64,000 bases of DNA, taken from assembly GCF_003491325.1 (NCBI RefSeq), contig NZ_CP022881.1, positions 868,001 to 932,000 on the forward strand. The letters run 5' to 3'. Below the pieces are notes generated by a model. That model saw only the letters and a program-made list of their open reading frames with translations. It ran no database searches and was not told the origin of the DNA. The DNA comes from Staphylococcus sp. M0911 (GTDB taxonomy: Bacteria; Bacillota; Bacilli; Staphylococcales; Staphylococcaceae). Made by a program: the position numbers and the translations under genes. This document shows positions 44,288-51,660 of this stretch, one piece after another (the stretch's first letter is position 1; each line of letters begins with the position of its first letter).

Positions 44288-46362
44288 ATGAATAATAGCG
44301 TCCAAAATACAGATGATTTTTTGCAAAACAAATTGAAAAAAGAACTTTGCTTTTTGAAAAGTAAGAGTATAAATCTTGAGGGGGATGTTGTTTATACCAA
44401 TATCTATAGTGATTATTTCTATAAAAATGATGTATGGCACATTTCTAATTTTAAGATTTTTAATCAATTTCAAGATGATTTGAATAGATATAATGGTAAA
44501 AGAAAAAATATATTTTTTAGATTTCAAAACGAGTATTTAAATTTAGAATTCAAGTATATCTGCCTGAAATTAATTACTACTGAATATTGGTCTTTAAATT
44601 CTTTATTTAATGGTGGTGCAGTACATATTAATAAATTAGCTACTTTCTTCAATGAAAAGTATCCAAATATAAACTCATTATTAGATTACGAATTTAATAG
44701 TATAGAGACTGAATGGATTAAATGGTTAAAAAATCAAAATGTAACCACTATAAAAAGATCGAAAAGTATCGTTTTTGGAAATTATGAAGCAAAAACGCCT
44801 ATAGCTTCAAGCTTAAAAAAATTATATAGACTGTTTTCAAAAATGATTGATAGTAGAGAAGAGTGGGATAAAGATTTATGGGATATAAGAAATTTAGAAA
44901 TGTATGGATTGACTTATAATAAAACACTTACAGGAAATTATCTAAATTTTAAAAAGATAGCTTCACTTAATATAAGAACTTCTGTAAAAAAATATTTAAA
45001 ACAACGGTTATTGACCGGAAATATGAATTTTGCTACAGGCAGAATGTATGTAAGAGTTTTGACTAGGTTTTTAAATAGTATACATAATCAAGAACCTAAT
45101 TGGAATGATTTAAATAAGCTAGAAAGAAAGCATATGGAAATATATATTGATTTCATTTTTTAATATGCAAAAAGTAAAAACGTACGAAGTGTAAAGAATT
45201 TTGTACGTGAAGAACTTAAATTAGTTAGAAGATTTTTGAATGATATAATTATGCAAAAGTATATAGTATAGCACCTACAGAAGATATAAGATTTCTATTT
45301 TTGCCACAAGATCTGCCTAAACATGAAAAACTCGAAAAAAATCAAATTGATTATATCCCAGATTTTGTATTAGATCAACTATTTGAAAATATAAATTCTT
45401 TACCTGAAGAAATTATACCTATCATTTGGATAGCATTTAAAACGGGTTTACGTATATCAGATGTATTAACTTTAAAAGATAACTGCCTTACTAAAATTAA
45501 TGGTAAATATTCTATAGTTACTGATATAGCAAAAACTTTTGTAAAAGGCCATAGAATACCTATTGATGAGCAATTAGCCGATATATTAGCCGTTTTAATT
45601 GCAAATTCTAAAAGACAAATTACTAAGGACAATAACCCTAATGATTATATATTTGTTATATACAAAGGTAAGAGAAAAGGAATGCCATATACTCAGCATT
45701 TAGTTCGTTCTCATTTAAATTATTTAGCTAAAACTAAAAATATAGTTGACGAAAAGGGAGAAATTTTTCACTTTAAAACACATCAATTTAGACATACATA
45801 TGCTGTTAAATTACTTAATGGTGGAGTTGATATTCTAACTATTCAAGAGTTACTAGCTCATGCCTCTCCTGAAATGACACTTAGATATGCGAAACTTCTT
45901 GATGATACTAAAAGAAAAGCATTTGAATCAGTTATATATCAAGGCGCATTTACCTTTGATATTGATGGTAAAGTAAAAAATATTAAACATAGTAGTGAGC
46001 TATCTGAGAATACGTTGAACTCTTTATGGCAAGAGCATAAATTAAATGCTATGGACAATCCATATGGTACGTGTCATGCAAGACTAAAAGGTGATTGTCC
46101 ATATATGGAAGCGCCACCCTGTTTAACTTGTAATTCAGGGAAACCTTGTAAAGATTTAGCAATAGGATTTTTAAATCTAGATGTAGAAAAGTATGAATTG
46201 CTTGTTAAATCTACCATTAATTCTATAGAAGTAGCTAAAAACTTTAATAGAGATGATATGGTAGAAAAGCATGTCAATCTATTAGAAAAATATGAAGACA
46301 TATTAAAAAATATAAAAGATGGAAACGTTATTTTTGGTAGAAATAACAGGATGAAAAAATAG
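44288..46362 (+). pseudogene. tnpB: Transposase B (tyrosine recombinase), stop and frameshift
   Basis: This is the second recombinase of Tn554-type elements, about 690 residues when whole. It starts at an ATG behind AGGAGATTCAC. The frame stops at TAA 45161-45163, then reopens, and shifts by one base between about 45245 and 45262; the second half (45262-46362) is intact. Catalytic signs lie in the second half: Arg in FKTGLRISDVLT, HxxR in THQFRHTYAV and His/Tyr in LLAHASPEMTLRYAK. A Cys-rich C-terminal block (CHARLKGDCPYMEAPPCLTC) is typical of TnpB. The length of the span is 2 mod 3, so one net base is missing. Confidence 0.88.
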
Positions 46363-46370
46363 GAGGATTT

Positions 46371-46736
46371 ATGGAAAATTATGATAGAAAAAATCAGATG
46401 AAAGAAATACATAGAAGAAAAAAAGCTAACACAGAAATAAAAGTAAACTCTACAATAGAAAGACTCCTAAAAGAAAATATAGAGATTAATTTTAATGTTG
46501 TTTCTAAATATGCAAATGTTTCGAAAGCTACTTTGTATAATCATAAAGAAATTCGAAATAAAATTGAAGAATTACGTAAACAAAACACTCAAACAAATGT
46601 AATTCTAGTCAAAAATGATGGAAAAAGTGCAATTATCGAATCCTTGAAAAGAAAAATAAAAAAATTAGAAAAAGAGAATAAATCATTAAAGGACGAAGTT
46701 AACGTTTTATATAATAAAATATATGAAAACTTTTGA
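46371..46736 (+). CDS. tnpC: Transposition protein TnpC
   Basis: The 121-residue TnpC of Tn554-type elements is an accessory factor that raises transposition frequency and influences orientation. It is intact, starting after AGGAGGATTT, 8 nt beyond the tnpB stop. A helix-turn-helix-like region (INFNVVSKYANVSKATLYNHKEIRNKIEEL) precedes a C-terminal coiled coil (IESLKRKIKKLEKENKSLKDEVNVLYNKIY). It is the only unbroken transposition gene in the element. Confidence 0.85.
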   Translation: MENYDRKNQMKEIHRRKKANTEIKVNSTIERLLKENIEINFNVVSKYANVSKATLYNHKEIRNKIEELRKQNTQTNVILVKNDGKSAIIESLKRKIKKLEKENKSLKDEVNVLYNKIYENF

Positions 46737-46839
46737 AAAGTCCAATATATGCTATTGTTTTTGAAATTAAAAAAGTTGGACATAAAAGATTATGTTTATC
46801 CCATTCTTATTTTAGTTAGTTATTATTTTTAAGATTATT

Positions 46840-47253
46840 TTAAATTATGTTGCTAATATATTCCTTATACAAAGTATGATATTTATTGTTGGAAGTGTTG
46901 AAAAATGTAAAGGCGTTTTCTGATACATTGAATTTTAAAATGAATCCAGTATAAGTTATTATATAACCGTTTTGCCAATATTCTACTGTACAAATTTTAT
47001 TGAACTCGAGTTTTTGATTAACTATATAATCTAGTTGGCTTAAAGCATCGTCAGATAATAATGGACTTGCAACTGTGCTTTGGTCTTGAATCATTTTATT
47101 TAATATTTCGAATTGTTCAGGCAAAGTAGCAAAAGCTCTCCATTTGATGTTTCCACGTCCTTGTGGGATTTTGGGATTCAAATATTCTCTTGGGATTTTT
47201 CTATAATCTGTTTCATATTTATATTTATCTGGAACATTAGTATTGATTAGCAT
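46840..47253 (-). CDS. YolD-like protein carried by the element
   Basis: This is an intact 137-residue YolD-family protein with the conserved ETDYRKIPREYLNPKIPQGRG, KWRAFATLPEQFEILN and LLSDDALSQLDYIV. It is clearly related to the chromosomal yolD split by the element but is diverged, so it was not created by a recent local duplication. At the codons where the element cut the chromosomal gene, the sequence reads AAAAGCTCT in place of AAATGGTGC (plus strand), giving KWRAFAT in place of KWAPFAT. It has GAGGTG before the ATG and a LexA-type box upstream. It is transcribed against the tnp genes. Confidence 0.85.
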   Translation of the reverse strand: MLINTNVPDKYKYETDYRKIPREYLNPKIPQGRGNIKWRAFATLPEQFEILNKMIQDQSTVASPLLSDDALSQLDYIVNQKLEFNKICTVEYWQNGYIITYTGFILKFNVSENAFTFFNTSNNKYHTLYKEYISNII

Positions 47254-47269
47254 AAAAACACCTCAACTG

Positions 47270-47295
47270 CATAATAGAACATAAGTTCTATTATG
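47270..47295. promoter_or_regulatory. LexA-type (SOS) box upstream of the element's yolD
   Basis: The box is GAAC-ATAA-GTTC (47277-47288) inside a perfect 11-bp inverted repeat (CATAATAGAAC and its complement, 4-bp spacer). It matches the Gram-positive SOS core GAAC-N4-GTTC. It lies 24 bp upstream of the yolD start. Confidence 0.75.
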
Positions 47296-47465
47296 ACAAG
47301 AATTTTTTATCGTTTAGATTTGAAATTATTATCAAAAAGTGTTAATTTTAATATATCAAAAAAAGTTGATGTGTTATTTTGTGTATTGAGGAGAGAGAAA
47401 TTTTGATAGTAAATCATGCAGGCAATTTATCTGTAGATTATTTTATTTCGTATTAAAAATTAGTT

Positions 47466-47627
47466 ATGACTTCAAAAGACATGTGTTTAAATGAAGCTAT
47501 AACATATATGAAGTGTTCTTTCTTTAATGACAATATTGAAACATTTGGTGAAATAACTTTAAACAAGCAGTTCAAAAACTCAAGTAACTACCTAATGGTT
47601 AGAATGGAAGTGATTAAATGGAAATAA
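47466..47627 (+). CDS. Short ORF of uncertain status upstream of arsR
   Basis: This open frame of 53 codons (MTSKDMCLNEAITYMKCSFF at its start, MVRMEVIKWK at its end) overlaps the arsR start by 10 nt. No good ribosome site precedes it and no family is recognised. It and a short frame just before it (after GAGGAGAGAG near 47390) may be remains of an older gene. The rest of the gap 47254-47617 holds the SOS box and a possible arsR promoter (TTGAAA near 47538). Confidence 0.3.
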   Translation: MTSKDMCLNEAITYMKCSFFNDNIETFGEITLNKQFKNSSNYLMVRMEVIKWK

Positions 47628-47938
47628 TCAAAGCTAATCCAAATGTAAATGAGGAAGAACGATTAGACTTTTATGAACAGATGTTTAATGCACTGGCTGA
47701 TAAAATTAGGCTTAAAATCTTACGGTCAATTCGTCAAAGTGGCTCAAAGACTTTATGCGTTTGTGATTTAGAAGAATTGTTAGATGTGAAACAGTCTAAA
47801 CTGTCCTATCATTTAAAAAAATTAGTCGATGCAAATATACTTATTGCTAAAAAGTATGGAACATGGAATTATTATCGAATTAATGAACAACAAATACAGG
47901 TAGTTTTAAATGAAGATACTTGTTGTAAAATACTTTAA
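47618..47938 (+). CDS. arsR: Arsenic-responsive repressor ArsR
   Basis: ArsR represses arsenic genes and releases DNA when As(III) or methylated As(III) binds its thiols. The 106 residues form a winged helix (FNALADKIRLKILRSI, then CDLEELLDVKQSKLSYHLKKLVDANIL). The inducer site is probably LCVCDLEELL, as in classical ArsR. A further Cys pair lies at the very C-terminus (NEDTCCKIL), which may widen inducer binding. The ATG has GGAAGTG upstream. It is followed by a perfect palindrome before arsP, so it probably controls the operon downstream. Confidence 0.88.
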   Translation: MEIIKANPNVNEEERLDFYEQMFNALADKIRLKILRSIRQSGSKTLCVCDLEELLDVKQSKLSYHLKKLVDANILIAKKYGTWNYYRINEQQIQVVLNEDTCCKIL

Positions 47939-47969
47939 GTGTCTTCTTTTTATAATGTTTAAATCAATT

Positions 47970-47993
47970 TTTCTTGATTTATAAATCAAGAAA
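47970..47993. promoter_or_regulatory. Perfect 24-bp palindrome, probable ArsR operator
   Basis: The site is self-complementary over 24 bp, centred at 47981/47982, with core CTTGATTTATAAATCAAG. Partly matching flanks (CAATT / AATGTTG) extend it toward 34 bp. No T-run follows, so it is not a terminator. A possible arsP promoter, TTGATT (47975-47980), 17 bp, GATAAA, lies within it. ArsR/SmtB operators are typically AT-rich dyads with TTGA/TCAA arms, which this has. Confidence 0.65.
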
Positions 47994-48026
47994 TGTTGAT
48001 AAATTAAATTTGGAGGCATTATACTA

Positions 48027-48911
48027 ATGGTAGATTCAATCATGGAATTCATAAAAACGTTTTTAATGTTGTTTTTTGAATTGTTATTACTATTCATAAT
48101 CGTGAGTTTCATCGTCAGTCTAATACAACAAGTTATTTCAGAAGAGAAAATAAAAAGATTTTTAAGTAAACCTAATCAAGCTATTAATTATATTCTAGGA
48201 ATGGTATTTGGTGCTATTACACCTTTCTGTTCTTGTTCTACCATTCCAATACTTGCGGGACTACTAAATTCTAAAGTACCTTTTGGTCCATCAATGAGTT
48301 TCTTAATTGCTTCACCATTGATGAATCCGTTAATGCTTTTTATGTTATGGGCTTTATTAGGCTGGAAAGTAGCTGTTGTTTATTTTGTAGTACTAGCAAT
48401 TTTTAGTATTTTAACAGGTTTAGTATTTTCAAAAATGAATTTAGCAGAAAGCTATAAAGGAGTTAATGTTAAAGGAGACGGTTTTTTTGCTAATAAAACA
48501 GGATCTCGTTTTAAACAAGCAATAAATGATGCTTGGGCATTCTTATATCCAATGCTTCCTTATTTATTTATTGGTGTGTTTATTGGTGCCTTTATATATG
48601 GATTTGTACCTGAAACTTTTATCACTAAATATGCAAGTGGAAACGGCATTATATCTGTGTTCATTGCTTCTGTTATAGGTATTCCTATGTATATCAGACC
48701 TGAAACAATGTTACCTATAGCTGAAGCATTAGTATCAAAAGGGATGTCATTAGGGACAGTTGTCGCATTAATAATTGGTGGTGCTGGTGCAAGTATTCCA
48801 GAAGTTGTATTACTATCTAAATTATTCAAGAAAAAATTTGTAGTATCTTTTATTATCGCAATTTTAGTTGTAGCTATTGCTACAGGGTTAATAATTAATA
48901 TGATTTTATAA
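48027..48911 (+). CDS. arsP: ArsP-type permease (organoarsenical efflux family)
   Basis: This 294-residue membrane protein of the COG0701/DUF318 family has about eight hydrophobic helices. The conserved motif TPFCSCSTIPILAGLL (about residues 65-80) contains the Cys pair used for trivalent methylarsenic transport in characterised ArsP. SPLMNPLMLFML and IGGAGASIPEVVLLS are also family marks. The start is ATG after TTGGAGGCATTATACTA. It lies between arsR and arsM, which supports efflux of methylarsenite made by ArsM. A general permease role cannot be ruled out by sequence. Confidence 0.82.
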   Translation: MVDSIMEFIKTFLMLFFELLLLFIIVSFIVSLIQQVISEEKIKRFLSKPNQAINYILGMVFGAITPFCSCSTIPILAGLLNSKVPFGPSMSFLIASPLMNPLMLFMLWALLGWKVAVVYFVVLAIFSILTGLVFSKMNLAESYKGVNVKGDGFFANKTGSRFKQAINDAWAFLYPMLPYLFIGVFIGAFIYGFVPETFITKYASGNGIISVFIASVIGIPMYIRPETMLPIAEALVSKGMSLGTVVALIIGGAGASIPEVVLLSKLFKKKFVVSFIIAILVVAIATGLIINMIL

Positions 48912-48930
48912 GTTTAAGGAGGATAAATTA

Positions 48931-49985
48931 ATGAATCAAGAAAATTCAGTAATCAATAGATATGGAAAAGCTGCTAAAACATATGAAAAGAATTTATGTT
49001 GTCCAGTCGAAACGATACAAAGTACTTAATGATTATACCTGATGAAATTATAGAAAAAGATTATGGTTGTGGTGATCCTTTAGGTAAGATCAAGAAAGGA
49101 GATACTGTGTTAGATTTAGGTTCTGGGGGAGGAAAAGTTCCTTATATAGTATCTCAAATTGTGGGAGAAACGGGTGAAGTTATTGGCGTAGATATGAATG
49201 ATGATATGTTAAACCTTGCTAAAAAATATCAGAATCAAATGATTGAAAGAATTGGTTATGATAATGTCATTTTTCATAAAGGGAAAATTCAAAACTTAAA
49301 ATTAAATTTAGAAGAACTCGATAAATATATACAAGAACATCCTGCTAACAACTTAGATACTTATCAATCTATTAATCAATATATTAATTACTTAGAAAAT
49401 GAAATGACTATGATAAAGGATAATAGTATAGATGTAGTTATCTCTAATTGTGTTTTAAATTTAGTTTCAACAGAGGATAAAGAATCACTGTTCAGAGAAA
49501 TTTACCGTGTTTTAAAGAATGGTGGTAAAGCAGTCATATCAGATATTGTTTCTAACGTAGAGGTACCAGAAAAGTTAAGACAAGATGAAAACTTATGGAG
49601 TGGTTGTTATTCAGGTGCTATTGAGGAAAAAGCTTTTATTGAAGCTTTCGAAAATGTAGGATTCTATGGTATAGAAATTGATAAACGTGAAAATACATGG
49701 ACTTCTATTGAAGGTATTGATTTTAGAAGTATGACAGTAATTGCTCATAAGGGAAAAGAAGGCCCATGTATTGACAAAAATCAATCTGTAATTTACAAAG
49801 GTCCGTTTAAACACATTGAAGACGATGATGATCATATCTTTGAACGTGGCGAAAAAACTTTTGTTTGTGAAAAGACATTTAATATATTAAAACAGTCGCC
49901 GTATAAGGAAGCATTTGAATTTATAGAGGAAAACGAAGAAATAGTTCATAAAAATGATTGTTGCGATACATCATGCGGTTGTTAA
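48931..49985 (+). pseudogene. arsM: Arsenite methyltransferase ArsM, one-base frameshift
   Basis: ArsM transfers methyl groups from SAM to As(III). The frame starts at ATG 48931 after TTAAGGAGGATAAATTA (INRYGKAAKTYEKNLCCPVE), then shifts near 49010. Adding one A in GTCGAAAC restores PVENDTKYLMIIPDEI and then DYGCGDPLGKI, giving about 351 residues. The SAM motif DLGSGGGKVPY (at about 49110) and VIGVDMN follow. As-binding Cys are in DYGCGDP, SNCVLNL and SGCYSGA. The tail (NDCCDTSCGC) has extra Cys pairs. As read, the full-length enzyme cannot be made. A start at 48996 would lack the first segment but keep the SAM fold and the main Cys. An indel in a short A run could be a read error. Confidence 0.85.
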
Positions 49986-50009
49986 ATAACAATTAAAGGA
50001 GGTGTTATA

Positions 50010-50144
50010 ATGGAAAAAAATACATTTAAAAAAGCAATTTCTAAATTAAAACCTAAAGAACAAGCTTGTTGCTCTGTGGAAATTGAAGAAAAGGAAGAAA
50101 ACAAAAAAGAAAAAGACCAACAAAAAAATGATAATTGTTGTTAA
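50010..50144 (+). CDS. 44-residue peptide with paired cysteines in the ars operon
   Basis: This small ORF begins MEKNTFKKAISKLKPKEQ, has ACCSVEIEEKEENKKEK in the middle and ends QQKNDNCC. It is highly charged with two Cys-Cys pairs and no hydrophobic segment. It starts 8 nt after the excellent site AAAGGAGGTGTT, 25 bp beyond arsM, and is followed by the operon terminator. The Cys pairs recall those at the ends of the neighbouring ArsR and ArsM, so thiol binding of trivalent arsenic is a fair guess. I do not recognise a described family. Confidence 0.65.
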   Translation: MEKNTFKKAISKLKPKEQACCSVEIEEKEENKKEKDQQKNDNCC

Positions 50145-50149
50145 AAATG

Positions 50150-50187
50150 ATGTAGGAGAATTATTTGAATTCTCCTACATTATTTTT
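50150..50187 (+). terminator. ars operon terminator
   Basis: A perfect 13-bp stem ATGTAGGAGAATT / AATTCTCCTACAT with a 5-nt loop, followed by TATTTTT. Confidence 0.92.
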
Positions 50188-50264
50188 AAGTAATAGTTTA
50201 TAAAAACTAACATACTGTACATAACTAATATGAAAACATATTATAATATCAATGTTTATCTTAA

Positions 50265-50277
50265 ATTAGTACATATA
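50265..50277. repeat. Right terminal inverted repeat of the element
   Basis: ATTAGTACATATA, complementary to the left end at 43071-43083 with one mismatch, 2 bp before AAATGGT. Confidence 0.65.
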
Positions 50278-50279
50278 AC

Positions 50280-50387
50280 AAATGGTGCCCATTTAACCAT
50301 GCCGCGGCCTTTCGGGATATTTCTATCCAATTGATTGCGTGGAATATGTCGATAGTCCAATTGATTATTATTTAAATCCGTAATCAT
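50280..50387 (-). pseudogene. yolD gene, 5' part, split by the transposon
   Basis: The first 36 codons of the chromosomal YolD-like protein are here (ITDLNNNQLDYRHIPRNQ, ending RGMVKWAPF), after GAGGTGATTGAAAG. The frame runs into the element after Phe. The matching 3' part lies at 42767-43070. The promoter and SOS box remain with this piece, so a truncated transcript reading into the element's right end is expected on DNA damage. Confidence 0.9.
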
Positions 50388-50423
50388 CTTTCAATCACCT
50401 CAATATTTATACTTCTATTATAC

Positions 50424-50435
50424 GAACGTACGTTC
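50424..50435. promoter_or_regulatory. LexA-type (SOS) box upstream of split yolD
   Basis: GAACGTACGTTC is a perfect GAAC-N4-GTTC palindrome, with CGAAC on the left as in the consensus, 36 bp upstream of the yolD start. Confidence 0.8.
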
Positions 50436-50589
50436 TGTTTTGCAAGTGGTATTTCGATAGAATCATGTGTGGTTATCAACAAATAAAATTTAAGTATAGA
50501 GGTTTATGACTAAAATCATGCCCAAACGTTTGTCTTTATATATATAATTTTAATAGAATAGAGATAAGTGATAAGGAGGCGTTGACGAA

Positions 50590-51618
50590 ATGACTAAAGG
50601 TTATATTGGTTCATATACGAAGAAGAATGGGAAAGGGATTTATCAATTTGAATTAGATGAAAAAAAGGGACAAATAGTTGAAGTAGCGACTGGTTATCAA
50701 CTAGAAGCATCAACATATGTAACAAGAAATAATCTTTTTCTATATGCTATTACAAAAGAAGGAGACAATTGTGGTGTCGCAAGTTTTAAAATAGCGGAAG
50801 ATGGTGAATTAACATTAATCAATAAATGTTTGGATTCTCAAAATGGCACAGGATGTTATGTTCAAGTATCGACAAATGGTGAGTTTTTATTTGAAGCGGT
50901 TTATGGTGCAGGGTTAGCTCGAATTTATCAATTAAATCCAACTACTGGTGAAATAGAGAGCTTAATTCAAGAACTAGCGCATGACTATCCACTTGGACCT
51001 CATGAAAGACAAGAACATCCTCATGTGCATTTTTTAAACGAGACACCAGATGGTCAATATGTAGTAGCAGCTGATTTAGGTACAGATCGACTTGTGTCAT
51101 ACACATTTAGTGAAAATGGTTTGAAAGAACATGCTGTTTCAGAATTTAATGCAGCTGATGGTACGCGTCATATTGCATTCCATGAAAATGGAAAATATGC
51201 ATATGTCGTACATGAATTATCAAATGTTGTTAGCGTGACTCAATATGAAGATGGGCGTTTTGAAGAATTAGAACGTCATTTAACAATTCCAGAACATTTT
51301 GATGGTGCAACTAAACTTGCAGCAGTACATTTATCTCATGACCAACAGTTCTTATATGTAAGTAATCGCGGTCATGATAGCATTGCAATTTACAAAGTGT
51401 TAGAAAACGGAGCTAAACTTGAATTGGTTGATATTGTCAAAAGTGGCGATGCATTCCCACGAGATTTTAATATCACAGAATCAGATGATTATTTAATTTG
51501 TGCACATCAAGAAGGCCTTTCTAAATTAACGGTATTCGAAAGAGATAAAGAAACAGGTACATTAACTTTAAAAGATCAATCAACTCAGGCACCAGAAGGC
51601 GTTTGTGTCATGTTCTAA
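50590..51618 (+). CDS. Lactonase, YbhE/6-phosphogluconolactonase beta-propeller type
   Basis: This 342-residue beta-propeller lactonase is of the type that hydrolyses 6-phosphogluconolactone in the pentose phosphate pathway. The start [20 protein letters not shown] and the repeated blades ([66 protein letters not shown]) are typical of the family. It starts after AAGGAGGCGTTGACGAA. It lies between the SOS-controlled yolD start and an inactivated aldehyde dehydrogenase gene, separated from the latter by a terminator. The exact lactone substrate is inferred. Confidence 0.87.
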   Translation: MTKGYIGSYTKKNGKGIYQFELDEKKGQIVEVATGYQLEASTYVTRNNLFLYAITKEGDNCGVASFKIAEDGELTLINKCLDSQNGTGCYVQVSTNGEFLFEAVYGAGLARIYQLNPTTGEIESLIQELAHDYPLGPHERQEHPHVHFLNETPDGQYVVAADLGTDRLVSYTFSENGLKEHAVSEFNAADGTRHIAFHENGKYAYVVHELSNVVSVTQYEDGRFEELERHLTIPEHFDGATKLAAVHLSHDQQFLYVSNRGHDSIAIYKVLENGAKLELVDIVKSGDAFPRDFNITESDDYLICAHQEGLSKLTVFERDKETGTLTLKDQSTQAPEGVCVMF

Positions 51619-51622
51619 AAAA

Positions 51623-51656
51623 TAGATCCCATAAGCGATATCGCTTATGGGATCTA
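51623..51656. terminator. Bidirectional terminator (34-bp perfect palindrome)
   Basis: TAGATCCCATAAGCGA followed by TA... and its exact complement, with T-rich ends on both strands. It separates the lactonase from the convergent aldehyde dehydrogenase. Confidence 0.9.
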
Positions 51657-51660
51657 CTTT

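Larger units (their letters stand above)
43064..50286. mobile_element. Tn554-type transposon inserted in yolD, carrying arsenic genes
   Basis: The element, about 7.2 kb, lies between two copies of AAATGGT (43064-43070 and 50280-50286). Its ends are an imperfect inverted repeat (43071-43083 and 50265-50277, 12 of 13 bases). It carries tnpA, tnpB, tnpC in the order and sizes of Tn554, then a yolD gene on the other strand, then arsR, arsP, arsM and a Cys-pair peptide gene. Tn554 itself integrates at a fixed site in radC with a short core; the target here is yolD. Both recombinase genes are interrupted, so it looks defective. Whether the 7 bp is a core, a duplication or both cannot be settled from one junction pair. 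Confidence 0.88.

Noticed and set aside
46737..46839. Weak hairpin GTCCAA / TTGGAC as a terminator after tnpC
   Set aside because: The arms are only six bases with a long loop and no T-run.
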